Assembly (NCBI RefSeq): GCF_040412425.1
Contig: NC_089788.1
Location: 65,954,220-66,018,219, forward strand
DNA from: Macrobrachium rosenbergii
Lineage: Eukaryota > Arthropoda > Malacostraca > Decapoda > Palaemonidae
Direction of reading: 5' to 3'
Length of the DNA stretch: 64,000 nucleotides
A model generated the notes under the pieces. It made no database searches and was not told where the DNA came from. It saw only the letters and a program-made list of their open reading frames with translations. Every line of letters starts with the position of its first letter. Position 1 is the stretch's first letter. This document shows, piece by piece, positions 11,198-23,549 of this stretch. The position numbers were made by a program, and so were the translations under genes.

Positions 11198-12085
11198 ACA
11201 GTGGTCATTGCTATATCGCAGTTCAGCATTTGCAGCTTCAGTTAGTCGTGGATTTTTCTGTGGAATGTAAATCCAGATAAATTGCAGAAAATTCTAATTC
11301 ACTGATTTTCTCATAGAGCAATATTAGCTAAGTACTGTATTTTCAGGTTATTTTTGTGACTAAATACATTTTTTATGATAAGAATTATTTACTAATTTTC
11401 AAATATTGATATTAAGATTAATAAGATTAAACAATAATAATAATAATAATACTGTACCTGTGATAACACAGGTAATAATAAGTACTAATTTTCAAATAAT
11501 AAGATTAACAAGATTAAATAATAATAATAAGATTAACAAGATTAAATAATAAGATTAAATATTGATAATTCTGTACCTGCTGTAACAGTAATAATGAGAG
11601 TAAATAATAACTCAGAGAGAAAGAGAGAGGCTAATGTGGAAAGAAACAAGTTTTTTAAAATTGGTCAGGTAACAAACTGGTTTTCTCCCCTACATACATG
11701 GGAGGGACCTCATTATTTTGAACCAAATCTTTACAGTGAACCCTCCCAGTAGCTACAGCTCATCTAAACCAGTTTTCTCACTTCATTATAGCTAGCCGCT
11801 CAGAAGTGATACGTATTGAAATTATGTTAATATGATATTGAAATATTAAAATGATATTAAAGTGTTTTATGATGGTAGTGTAAGGTATATTTGGTGTTTG
11901 AACTATTAATATAGGCAGTTATAAGCATTTTCAGAGGGGGGTCTTTGGTGTTTGAACTACAGTATTAAAATAGGCAGATATAAGCATTTTTAGAGGGAAC
12001 GTCAAGTATTTGCAGATTTTAGCTATTCGCAGGGGGTTGTGGTCCCTGTTCCCTTGTGAATAAGGGCGATTTGACTGTATATTTC
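11198..12085. mobile_element. Degenerate Tigger-type TIR element
   Basis: Left edge 'TACAGTGGTCATTGCTATATC' and right edge 'GGGCGATTTGACTGTA' are inverted CAGT-type ends flanked by TA. The right part ('ctattcgcagggggttgtggtccct') is the reverse complement of 53752-53830 and akin to 29940-29988. The interior includes an (AAT)n-rich zone at about 11425-11560. No transposase seen. Confidence 0.55.
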
Positions 12086-12633
12086 ATTATTTAGGTACAG
12101 TTCTTAGCTCTACTTGTGAATTCCCAATGTTTCCGCTATCTACTGTTAAAAGAAAATGGGACGGCTTGAGTACTGAATGAGAGAAAATGGCTGTGCCTGA
12201 ATATAGGGGGAACTTTATTAGTTTTCACACATAGCTGTAAGCTCTATATATTTTTAAGGGTAATTTTGTAAGATGACTGAAATTTGTATATATATATATG
12301 TAAATATATGTATATATAGATATATGTATATATATATATGTGCATATATGTGTATATATATACAGTTACACTCCGAACTTACGTGAGGTTAGGTTTCAGA
12401 ACCCCTCATGCAGGGTGAATTTTCGCGTAAGTTTGGCATGGTCTGTAAAAATGCTAATAAATGCTTATTTCTAAAGTTTAAACACTAAATATGACCCTAA
12501 TCATGCTCCCAAATTATTAAGTTAACTTTTAAATGAAATTAAAGTTACTGTAATTTCATTTAAAAGTTAGCTTACTACATTACCCTTAAAAAATAGAAAT
12601 AAATGGTTGACAAAAATTGAGAGTTGGAAGAGA

Positions 12634-12637
<4 letters not shown>

Positions 12638-12704
<67 letters not shown>
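12638..12704. repeat. (TC)n microsatellite
   Basis: Pure CT tract of about 67 bases inside element L1. Shorter (AG)n tracts in the same element lie at 13008-13039, 13110-13149, 13193-13206 and 13778-13805, with a (CA)n at 13857-13874. Confidence 0.97.
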
Positions 12705-12709
<5 letters not shown>

Positions 12710-13003
12710 CCCCCTTCCAACCGATCTATTTTTAGAAGTCGTCTCAACCTCTTTTTAATAACTTCTTTATTCTGCGTCCCTTTCACTTTGTTCTGAAATG
12801 CTTTTTTATGAACAAACAGTGTTTTATGTTTTGACTAATACAACTATTAGTGATTATGTCTCTCTGTTTTAGAACGTATTTGCAACACTAGCGCATTTAC
12901 ACTTTGTAGACGATACAGGTCAAATTAGATCAATTTAAACTACCTACTCTACAGGTAAAGACTTACAGAGAATTAATAAGTTGTAAAAATGTGTAAGCGC
13001 TAA

Positions 13004-13042
<39 letters not shown>

Positions 13043-13104
13043 GGGTTGTCCTTACTTAAGAGTGAAATTATTTATTAATTATTACGGAGACTGAGAGAAT
13101 AACA

Positions 13105-13153
<49 letters not shown>

Positions 13154-13440
13154 CCTTACTTGAAATATCAAGTTATATTTATGAATTATTACAGAGAGAG
13201 AGAGAGAAAGTTATTCTTACGTTAGATATCAAAAGATGGAAGTTCAGTTTTAAACTAACTTTTAAATGAAATTAAAGTTACTGTATTTTCATTTAAAAGT
13301 TAGCTTAATACATTACCCTTAAAAAAAGAAATAAATGGTTGACTTAAGAATATAGGAGTGTGTGACTCTCTCCCCCATTCCACCGATCTATTTTTAGAAT
13401 TCTTCTCAACCTCGTTTTTAAAAACTTCTTTATTCTGTAA

Positions 13441-13607
13441 GAATTAGAGGAATTTATTTCTGGTGATAGAAATTCATTTCTCGTCATAATGTGGTTCGGA
13501 TCCGGTTCTTAGCCACGTGAAATAAATCTAATCCTTCGGGCCAGCCCTAGGAGAGCTGTGAATCAGCTCAGTGGTCTGGTTAAACTAAGATATACTTAAC
13601 TTTTTTT
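13441..13607 (+). mobile_element. tRNA-derived SINE, 5'-truncated copy
   Basis: Plus-strand copy lacking the tRNA-like head. It carries the body ('atttatttctggtgatagaa', 'atgtggttcggatcc', 'cagccctaggagagct') and the tail 'ctggttaaactaagatatac' followed by a T-rich end. It interrupts the L1 segment that reads continuously as 'cttctttattctgcgtccct' at 12763-12782, which defines the insertion point. Confidence 0.8.
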
Positions 13608-13773
13608 TGTCACCTTCTTTTTGTTCTAAAATGCTCTATGTCTCTATGTTTTAGAACAGTGCATTTACAGTTTGTAAACTGTACAGGTAAAATTAGATCA
13701 ATTCAAAATTATCTACTGTACACTTAAAGACATACAGAGAAACAGTGCTGTAATACGTAGGTTGGCTAACTTC

Positions 13774-13809
<36 letters not shown>

Positions 13810-14129
13810 AGTTGTCCTTACTTAAGAGAGTAAAATTTTTTATGAATTGTTATGGACACACACACACACACACAGAATTACAAGAAAAATTTGACTACTG
13901 ATTAGCAACACTCCCCTTGTCATGTTAAATGACATGTCTGACAGCTTTTGCCTTCGACCTTTACAAAGACGAGGGAAGAATTTGTTTGTTCAAAATAATA
14001 TGAATTTTGTAATTACAGTTTTATTATTATTATTATTGCTAATAGATTCACAATTTCATGAAAAACAATCTGAGTAATAAAAATCCACAATTATATAGTA
14101 AATATATTACTATGTAAAAAATCAAAGAC

Positions 14130-14160
14130 TTTCGAACACCTGAACGGTGTTCCTCATCAG
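14130..14160 (-). ncRNA. Hammerhead-ribozyme-like core, inverted copy
   Basis: On the minus strand: CTGATGA, one extra G, a perfect 7-base-pair stem (GAACACC with GGTGTTC around a 5-base loop), then GAAA. This has the invariant boxes and stem II of the hammerhead self-cleaving RNA. Stem III could form from AGUC/GAUU just downstream. A convincing stem I was not found by eye. Confidence 0.5.
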
Positions 14161-14181
14161 TGTTAACGCTTAACGTTAACA

Positions 14182-14212
14182 CTGATGAGGAACACCGTTC
14201 AGGTGTTCGAAA
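14182..14212 (+). ncRNA. Hammerhead-ribozyme-like core, direct copy 1
   Basis: CTGATGA at 14182-14188, stem II arms GAACACC and GGTGTTC, GAAA at 14209-14212. Identical to the other two copies. One unpaired G between CTGATGA and stem II departs from the canonical form. Hammerheads occur in Penelope-like elements and retrozymes, where they process multimeric transcripts. Confidence 0.5.
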
Positions 14213-14268
14213 GTCTTTGATTTTTTACATAGTAATATATTTACTATATAATTGTTTAAACGTTAACA

Positions 14269-14299
14269 CTGATGAGGAACACCGTTCAGGTGTTCGAAA
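14269..14299 (+). ncRNA. Hammerhead-ribozyme-like core, direct copy 2
   Basis: CTGATGA at 14269-14275 and GAAA at 14296-14299, with the same 7-bp stem II. The two direct cores are 87 bases apart, the tandem arrangement in which short-stem-III hammerheads are thought to act as dimers. Confidence 0.5.
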
Positions 14300-14358
14300 G
14301 TCTTTGATTTTTTACATAGTAATATATTTACTATATAATTGTGGATTTTTATTACTCA

Positions 14359-14360
<2 letters not shown>

Positions 14361-14400
<40 letters not shown>
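14361..14400. repeat. (ATT)n microsatellite
   Basis: About 13 ATT repeats directly after the last hammerhead-bearing unit; a short related tract also precedes the array at 14022-14038. The poly-leucine frame here is an artefact. Confidence 0.95.
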
Positions 14401-14402
<2 letters not shown>

Positions 14403-14564
14403 TTAATTTTATTAATATTTGAAAATTAGTACTTATTATTAGGTAAAAAGTTTATCATACATATAAACATACCTATATACATGGACCATAAAAATTCACC
14501 TCACTAAAAGAGAGAGAGAGAGAGAAAAAAGTTATTACTTTTAATAATATTTAATGTTATTTAA

Positions 14565-16745
14565 CCCTTAAACGCCTACTGGACCTACCATACGTCGACT
14601 AAAATTGTCTGTTGGGTGCCGAGTGGACGCATCGCACGCCGACTACAAAAATTTCAACCTTCGGTCAACTTTGACTCGACCGAAATGGTCGAAAAACGCA
14701 ATTGTAAGCTGCTAAAACTCTTACATTCTAGTAATATTCAATCATGTACCTTCATTTTGCAACAAATTGGAAGTCTCTAGCACAATATTTCGATTTATGG
14801 TGAATTTTTGAAAAACTTTTTCTTACGCCACATATGTAACGCGCCTCAAATTTCAGAAATTCTTTTCGTCATTTTGTCGTAATTTTTGCACTGTTCTATA
14901 TTAGCCGTTACATAAAGTTTTATATATGAAAACGTGCGCAATTTCATGTAAAATACAGCAAAATACAACCCATGGTTGTAGCTTTTATCAGTTTTGAAAT
15001 ATTTTCATATAAACCACGATAACTGCTAAAATTTCAACCTTCGTCAACTTTGACTCGACCGAAATGGTCAAAAATGCAATTGTAAGCTAAAACTCTTACA
15101 TTCTAGTAATATTCAATCATTTACCTTCATTTTGCAACCAACTGGAAGTCTCTAGCACAATATTTCGATTTATGGTGAATTTTTTAAAAAAACCTTTTCC
15201 TTACGTCCGCGCCAGAAATTGTCGTAATGCTTGCACTTTTTTATATTAGTCGTTACATAAAGTTTTATATATGGAAATGTGCGCAATTTCATGTAGAATA
15301 CAACAGAAAATAACTCATGGTTGTAGCTTTTATCAGTTTTGAAATATTTTCATATAAATCACGATAACTGCCAAAATTTCAACCTTCGGTCAACTTTAAC
15401 TCGACCGAAATGGTAAAAAAACGCAATTATAAGCTAAAACTCATACATTCTAGTAATATTCAATCATGTACCTTCATTTTGCAACAAACTGGAAGTCTCT
15501 AGTACAATATTTCAATTTATGGTGAATTTCTGAAAAAAACTTTTTCCTTACGTCTGCGCTCATCTAACCCGGCCGAACTTCTCAGAAATTCTTTTGTCAC
15601 GTTGTCGTAATGTTTGCATCGTTTTACATTAGTCGTTACATAAACTTTTATATATGAAAATGTGCGCAATCTCATGTAGAATACAGCAGAAAATAGCTCA
15701 TGGTTGTAGCTTTTATCAGTTTTGAAATATTTTCACATAAATCACGATAACTGCCAAAATTTCAACCTTCAGTCAACTTTAACTCGACTGAAATGATAAA
15801 AAAACGCAATTGTAAGCTAAAGCTCTTACATTCTAGTAATATTCAATCATTTACCTTCATTTTGCAATAAATTGGAAGTCTCTAGCACAATATTTCGATT
15901 TATGGTGAATTTTTGAAAAAAACATTTTCCTTACGTTTGGCTGGTAAACTCGGCCAACATCTCAGAAATTCTTATGTCACGTTGTCGTAATATTTGCACA
16001 GTTTTATGTTTGTCGTTACATAAAGTTTTATATATGGAAATGTGCGCAATTTCATGTACAATACAACAGAAAATATCTCATTGTTGTAGCGTTTATCAGT
16101 TTTGAAATATTTTCATATAAATCACGATAAATAGAAAAAATTCGACTTTCGGTCAACTTTAACTGGACCGAAATGGTTGTAAACTGCAATTGTAAGCTAA
16201 AACACTTACAGTTTAGTAATATTCAATCAATTAGCTTCATTTTTCAACAAACGGGAAGTCTCTAGCACAATATTTCGATTTATGGTGAAGTTTTGAAAAA
16301 CATTTTTTATGTCCGCTAACAGTCTTCATGCATCACTTTTGTGATAATATTTTCTCTGTGTTGCTTTGATCGTTTTACAATTTGTTATATACCAAAATCA
16401 TCGCAATTTAGTGTACAATACAAAGAAAAACAAAATAACCCCTTAGCTTTAACCGTTTTGCTCACAGCGCAATTTGTATAAAATTATATATGAAAAATTT
16501 TTTTTGCGTTGTCATATATTTCAATATTTATATATGATAATGATATTTTTTTTCCATTTCTGATGGTTGCATACTACACTTCAGGTAATGACAAAAAAAA
16601 TGAGCCAAAACTGAACTCTTAATCTTAAAAACTAAGCATGCTGTGATTTTTTGAAAAAAACTTTTTTTCCGCTTCGGCGCTAACTCACCGAACGCCGCCA
16701 GCATACGGGAGACGTTTTTGTAAATAGAGGCTCGGCGTTTAAGGG
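14565..16745. mobile_element. piggyBac-type non-autonomous element with internal satellite
   Basis: Perfect 12-base terminal inverted repeats CCCTTAAACGCC / GGCGTTTAAGGG flanked by TTAA at 14561-14564 and 16746-16749, the hallmark target duplication of piggyBac transposons. No transposase ORF. The 2181-base interior consists mostly of five tandem units (starting about 14655, 15035, 15380, 15763 and 16143; periods 380, 345, 383, 380), each with 'tcaactttgactcgaccgaa', 'gcaattgtaagct', 'aatattcaatca', and 'tatttcgatttatggtga'. A 76-codon minus-strand frame at 16528-16758 covers the right end and is probably not a gene. Confidence 0.85.
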
Positions 16746-16918
16746 TTAATTTACACATAAAAGCTTGAAAACTTATAAATTACATAAAAAATTAAACAAA
16801 CACTTTTGCAGGGTTTCTCAGTGTTCGCAAATGTTTGCGTGTCTGTGAGGTTCCAATGAAAAATTCATGTTTGTGAATTCGTGCAACTTTCTGAATCACT
16901 AATTCAAGTTTGGGGTAT

Positions 16919-17116
<198 letters not shown>

Positions 17117-17129
17117 TATATACGTATGT

Positions 17130-18180
17130 AGAACTGAATCACGAAAATATGGAACGTGATGAATGTATAAATAAAGATAAAATCCACGAAGGAAAGGGAA
17201 ACACTGGAGTGCTGCGAGGCCTTTTGACTCTTTCGTCCTTTACTTAGTAGACTGAAGAAATATAAAAGTAAGATTACAAAGAAAGCTCATATAAATGACA
17301 GATGTGGATTATAAAGGAAAAATATGTACCTGGAATCCAACCCAATTGAAGAATTAGTAGAACTGTCAAAACAGGGTTAAATATTTAAGAGGTTTTACAA
17401 AGGATTAGGATCAACCGTTCAGAAGCAGGGACAGGACAATTAAAAGATTATATAAGGGCATGACTGACCACCCAAAAAATATTAGTACAACAAAATAATT
17501 CTCCTTTTTTTGTAAACAATAATAATTTTTGCAAGATGAACATTTTTACAAAACTATTTTATTAAACTTACAGATACATAGAAAATACTGTATATGTAAG
17601 GTAACTAATTTGTAATTAAGTCAGTGATTTTATCTTTTAGGTCATTCTTGAACATTTTTCTAATATAGGGGTCCAAATAATACATGCCAGGGCTAAGGTT
17701 AAAATTACAGCTGGAAGTAAGCTGGATAATAGCGGACTCAATAGATTTCTTGAAGGAAATCTTTCGATCTAACAATCACTGAACTTTCAGTCCAATTTAT
17801 CCTGTGAGAGTTTTCCCTTAAATGAATGAATATAGCATTGGATGTTTGTCCAGTTTTGACTGAATACTTATGTTGCTTAATACGTACATCTAAATCTTTG
17901 CTAGATTGGCCAATATAAAAAGAGGGGCAGTCCAGACATGGAATTTTATATATTATGTTGTTGTTTTCTTTAGGGCTATTTTTTATTAACATTCTTTTTA
18001 GTATGTTATTGTAGGAAAAAACGAGGTTGACATTAAAAGGTTTTAACAATGATTTTGTTTTCAAAACCACTAAAATAAGGCAAGCTAAGAATGTTCTTAG
18101 GGGTTTCTTTCTCCATGTTACTTTCACTTATACTACATATTTGTTATAACAAGGCCACAAAAAGTTTTATAGTGAAAGTA
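17130..18180 (-). mobile_element. Penelope-like retroelement, 3' fragment
   Basis: Minus-strand order: linker, GIY-YIG nuclease reading frame (18127-17605), then about 470 bases of 3' non-coding sequence ending in a Penelope-style terminal segment (about 17260-17130) with 'ggacgaaagagtc', 'cgcagcactccagtg' and 'cgtggattttatctttattt'. The reverse transcriptase that should lie upstream is missing; the fragment abuts microsatellite and MITE sequence at 18180. 5' truncation is usual for these elements. Confidence 0.8.
17605..18127 (-). pseudogene. GIY-YIG endonuclease domain of Penelope-like element
   Basis: Reads 'PFNVNLVFSYNNILKRMLI' then 'NSPKENNNIIYKIPCLDCP', 'FYIGQSSKDLDVRIKQH' and 'HLRENSHRINW'. 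Seen are the CxxC of the zinc-finger-like insert (CLDC), the YIG signature, and the catalytic-helix Arg in 'VRIKQH'. One frame runs from 18127 to a stop at about 17738; a one-base shift near 17745 continues into 'SIESAII' (position of the conserved Glu) and 'PYIRKMFKNDLKDKI', ending at a TAG at 17605. The nuclease nicks target DNA to prime reverse transcription. One frameshift makes it inactive as read. Confidence 0.85.
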
Positions 18181-18202
18181 ACATATATATACATATATAT
18201 AT

Positions 18203-18208
18203 ACAAAG

Positions 18209-18242
<34 letters not shown>
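18203..18242. repeat. (TA)n microsatellite
   Basis: Short pure tract between the Penelope fragment and the next MITE. Confidence 0.93.
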
Positions 18243-18245
<3 letters not shown>

Positions 18246-18487
18246 CTGATGGTGTGATGATAACCAAAAATCGCTGATAACTGAAAATTGGCGATAATAG
18301 CTCCAAAATCCCTGCCTATCAGTGCGATAACTGGGGATTGGTGCTGCTGTTAAGTGGGGGATCAGTGCTGATAAGCCGAGATCAGCGCATATCGGTGCCA
18401 GAAATCCAGTTATCGTCGTCTCTAGACAAGTGCTGTAAAACCGGATTGCTGATAACTGAGGCCACTGATAACCGGAGACTGCCTCCA
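18243..18487. mobile_element. GGCAGTCCC-family MITE, left end lost
   Basis: Contains 'gatgataaccaaaaatcg', repeated 'gataac' words, 'gacaagtgctgtaaaaccgg' and ends 'ccggagactgcctcca'. These match members at 23263, 37360 and 51576. The terminus opposite is replaced by the microsatellite. Confidence 0.65.
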
Positions 18488-18491
18488 TATA

Positions 18492-20394
<1,903 letters not shown>

Positions 20395-20663
20395 TGCTTT
20401 AGACAGCATACACAAACATAATGAAACTAACCACAGTAAAGCACTGCTCCCACTCTTCCCCCTCTCTCTCTCTTTCATAATTTTTTTAAATAAATTATTT
20501 GATATTTTTTTATAGGTAATAACTCAGAGACAAGGCAGTTTATAAATAATAGCTTAGAGACAAAGGCAGTCAAACACACACTAAGCACATAGTGCAAATG
20601 GATGGTATAAAGTTGGGGAAGTCCTTTGCTTAGTCAAGGTAACTTATTTTGTTTTTATTCCAG

Positions 20664-20794
20664 ATTTCAGAGATAGAGAAACAAAATGAGGACAGTCAAA
20701 AAGAACTTAATGATGTAACATCTTTAATGAGTAAACTAAAAGAAAAGCAGCATAAACTGGAAGAACAAGTTAAAGAGTCCACTAATAAACACAA
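20664..20794 (+). CDS. SMC6: SMC6 exon (coiled-coil arm)
   Basis: Acceptor 'gtttttattccag', donor 'gtaagt'. Encodes 43 codons plus two bases (phase 0 in, 2 out): begins 'ISEIEKQNEDSQKEL', continues with lysine/glutamate-rich heptads 'KLKEKQHKLEEQVKE'. It follows the first exon's 'VWAR' exactly as animal SMC6 continues AWAxVxEIEKQ. Predicted antiparallel coiled-coil arm; no catalytic residues expected. The 13.5 kb intron before it is filled by transposable elements. Confidence 0.85.
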
Positions 20795-20999
20795 GTAAGT
20801 GCTGTACCTCTTGTAATTTCTGTCAAAAACTTATAAGTCAGCTGGAATGCATGTATCAGAGATGGTTGTGCAATGTTACAAGGTATTTTAAACTTTGACC
20901 TGGTTCAAAGTCCCGGCGTATATGCATTATTTGGGGCTTGTATGTTAATGTGCTTATGTGTTTTTATTCCTAATTTTATTAGTAAGTACTATTTATGAT

Positions 21000-23090
21000 G
21001 ATTTCACAGTGATCTTATTGAGTTCAGGTGGAGCAATATTTGTAGAATTCCGGATATTATTAAGCATTTAATTGATCACCTTAAGAATATTATCGAGAGG
21101 AGAATTCCTTCTCAAACCTCAAGTTTTGTCTTAAAGGTGAGTCATGCTTTAATGTTGCATGTAAGCTTGCCTACCATGAAAAACAAAAAGCTTATCATTC
21201 ATGGAGGAACACTCAATTGGACTTATTGTGATGTAATTTCAATGAGCTCAGAAGTCAAGCTTGTGGTCTGTGAGAGAGCTTATAGAGCTCATAATGATGG
21301 TGTGAAGGAGATCTTGCTCTCCAGTGGTGATGATCATAAGTGGTCGTCTACCCGCAATTCATCAATCTTTTGAGTTGATTCAAGCATGCCTCCCCTTGTA
21401 GGAGCTGATGTAACTGCTGTATATTGCCCCAAACAGAAAGCAGAATCCTTAGCTCAAGTCCTTGTGAGCAGGCAGTATGGTGTTGCCTCAGTCATGCTTT
21501 CCAGAGCTCAAGTTGTGTTCAGTGGCCTTCAGGTTTAGAGAAGTCAAAACTTTACTCATGAGCATTGACAGTTATGGTGGCATAGACCCTAATGTGATCT
21601 TTCCCATCTTAAAAAAAAAAGAAAAAAGCTGATTTCATTGCTCCCAAGATTACGACTATTTTCAGAAGGTAAGTAGGACTTGCAAGTTTTCCTATGTTTA
21701 AAGAAAAAAAAAAAAACATTGTTGCACTACCTAAGAGACTGAGTTTGTTCTCATGCCCCTCTGGATATTGGCCAGTTTCAGTTACCTCTGTTTTATCTAA
21801 GGTTTTTAATAAGCTGCTGTATAAAGATCTTTATATTTTTTGTTGAAGATGAGCTATCAGCATTACATTTTGGTTTTGTAAAGGCCTCGGTGCTTGTGAG
21901 GCATTCTTGTCATTATCCTTTGGCCCCCAGCTGCAACCCCTTCCATTCCTTTTACTATACCTCTGTTCTTATTCTCTTTCTTCTGTCTTACTTTCCACCC
22001 TCTCCTAATAATTATTCATAGTTTCCACCCTCTCCTAATAATTATTTCATAGTGCAGCTGTGAGGTGTTCCTCCTGCTACACCATTAAAACCTCCTTTAC
22101 TCACAATTTCCCTTTCAGTGCTGAATGACCTCATAGGTACCAGCACTTGGCCTTTGGCCTAAATTTGATATTCCAATTTCACTGTCATGCAGTGCTCTTG
22201 ATGAGGGTGCAGAGGTACGCGTGATCATCCAGATTTTAGTGCCGCCTTTGACCATTTGAATAATTAGACACTGTACTACAAGTTAAGATTCTTGGGAATT
22301 GGTGGTTCTTTTATTAGTATATTAAATTAATTTTTAATAGGCGGAACACAAAGAGTGTGTATGTTGCTGGATAGTCTAGTACCTTTAGTAAATTCTGATC
22401 AGAAATTGACTTTGAGAAGCATATGATAATATTGCTTCCTCTGTTTCTAAGAAAGTTGGTATCATGGAAATGTTTTTGAATGTTTTGTGATGAAACTATT
22501 ATATCTCATTATTTTAACTGTTTTTCTTCTTCCTTGTTTGGATTAATATTCCCCAGTATGATCTTTGGGTGCTGACTCTCATCTCAAGCTCTTGGATAGA
22601 ATTATGTCATCATTCAGATTTATTTTGCCAACTCATAGTGTAGACTTGGCATTGACACAAAGTGAGTTCATTATATTTATTGCATAAAATGTGCTGCCAT
22701 GACAAGCATCTACACTCTTCTTTACAGTAGGCAGGCTGCTGTTGCAAGCAGTGTGTCATTTTCTAGCATCAGGTTTAATACTACTATACTCAGTTTGCTA
22801 GGAGTTTCATCTTGGCTATAACTAAAATGTGGAATAGTTTCCCTAGTGCAGTTATGGAATCTTCTGATTTCCAAATATTTATGTAAGGAGCATATTCAGT
22901 CCTGCTCTCTGCTGGCTTCTTTAGATTTCCTGGTGTATTGGTTTTATCTTCTATTCCCTCATCTTATGCATTCATCACTTTTTCTTATAACTTGTCTCTC
23001 TCTGCAGGCAAATTACCCTTTGGAATCCTTGTGTGATTATAGCACACACACACACATTAAGGTTACAGAATTGCATAACAAATGAGTTTA
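21000..23090 (+). mobile_element. jockey-like LINE, decayed copy
   Basis: Successive ORF2 landmarks are readable across several frames: 'IIERRIPSQTSSF' (end of the endonuclease domain), 'RAYRAHNDGVKEILLSS' with 'STRNSSIFGVDSSMPPL' (linker), then near 21770 'PVSVTSVLSKVFNKLL' (RT block 2), 'FGFxKGLGAC' (entry to RT block A) at 21885, and after a deletion the C-terminal 'YDNIASSVSKKVGIMEMF' region and the 'RSFILAITKMWNSFPSAV' tail near 22800. The order equals that of the jockey-type polymerase abundant in decapods. Block A-C with the catalytic Asp pair is missing. 3' end about 23085. Confidence 0.8.
21935..22192 (+). mobile_element. Decapod SINE-like dispersed repeat inserted in the LINE
   Basis: Contains 'gcagctgtgaggtgttcctc', 'ccctttcagtgctgaatgac', 'cctcataggtaccagcactt' and 'ggcctttggcctaaatttga', a sequence I recognise as common in decapod transcripts. 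It replaces the middle of the LINE. It carries an internal 31-base tandem duplication ('tttccaccctctcctaataa' repeated at about 21988 and 22020). Confidence 0.7.
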
Positions 23091-23262
23091 GGAGGTTGAG
23101 GTTGGGTAGATGAAGCATTACATTCTTTTAAGGATAAGGGTGTAATTGGTTTAGTTCTACATGGAACAAGGGATCTTTTGATTAATGGCTTGTAATGAAC
23201 AAACAGATTTTTAGTCAAAATTGATCAAATATTAGTCAAAAGAAGATTTAAAGCACATGATA

Positions 23263-23549
23263 CAGCCAGTCCCAGATTAACATTGGGGTTTTCATTTCCG
23301 GCCGAACGCCGCTGACTGAAAATTAGTGTTAATAGCACTAATAACCCGTTTAATGGCGCCACTAACCGGATATCGGCACCACTAACCGGAGATTGGCACC
23401 ACTAACCGGAGATTGGTGCCGCTAACCGGAGTTCAGTGCCACCATTAAGCGGAGATCGGCGTTGAAAATCCAGCTAATGGCGTCGCTAGACAAGCGCTGT
23501 AAAACTGGATCACCATTAACTGATACCACTGGTAAGCGGGGACTGCCTG
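23263..23549. mobile_element. GGCAGTCCC-family MITE, intact ends
   Basis: Flanked by TA at 23261-23262 and 23550-23551. Ends read CAGCCAGTCCC and, inverted, CAGGCAGTCCCC. Interior holds a run of near-identical 12-16 base units 'actaaccggagattgg(c/t)' at about 23352-23430 and 'gacaagcgctgtaaaactgg'. No ORF. Confidence 0.82.

Larger units (their letters stand above)
14071..14357. repeat. Inverted plus direct repeat of a ~95 bp hammerhead-bearing unit
   Basis: A unit of about 97 bases occurs three times: inverted at 14071-14168, direct and shortened at about 14173-14253, and direct full length at 14261-14357. Copies are nearly identical. The head-to-head junction is 'cgttaac' mirrored around a 5-base spacer. 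Each unit contains the conserved core described separately and ends 'attgtggatttttatt', similar to 'cgtggattttatctttattt' at the 3' end of the Penelope-like element at 17.1 kb (minus strand), so these may be Penelope-type terminal repeats or a related small non-autonomous retroelement. Confidence 0.85.
12361..16918. mobile_element. Long degenerate TIR element L1, host of several insertions
   Basis: Left end 'tacagttacactccgaactt' and right end 'caagtttggggtatta' are weakly inverted. Left-end text (GAACTTACG...GGTTAGG, 'ctaaatatgaccctaatcat') recurs at 31515-31903 (inverted), 49384-49620 and 50467-50656 (inverted); right-end text ('cgtgtctgtgaggttccaatga') recurs at 51536-51860. An internal segment is duplicated (12540-13010 versus 13250-13810). 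Inserted in it are the SINE at 13441, hammerhead-like units at 14071 and the piggyBac-type element at 14565. Ends are approximate. Confidence 0.5.

Noticed and set aside
14564..16745. CRISPR-like or centromeric satellite array
   Set aside because: Units are ~380 bases, diverged, and enclosed by TTAA and TIRs, so they belong to a transposon; the genome is eukaryotic.
17200..17270. Second hammerhead in the Penelope-like 3' end
   Set aside because: The GAAA side is present but the CTGATGA box is not readable, so it is not annotated as an ncRNA.
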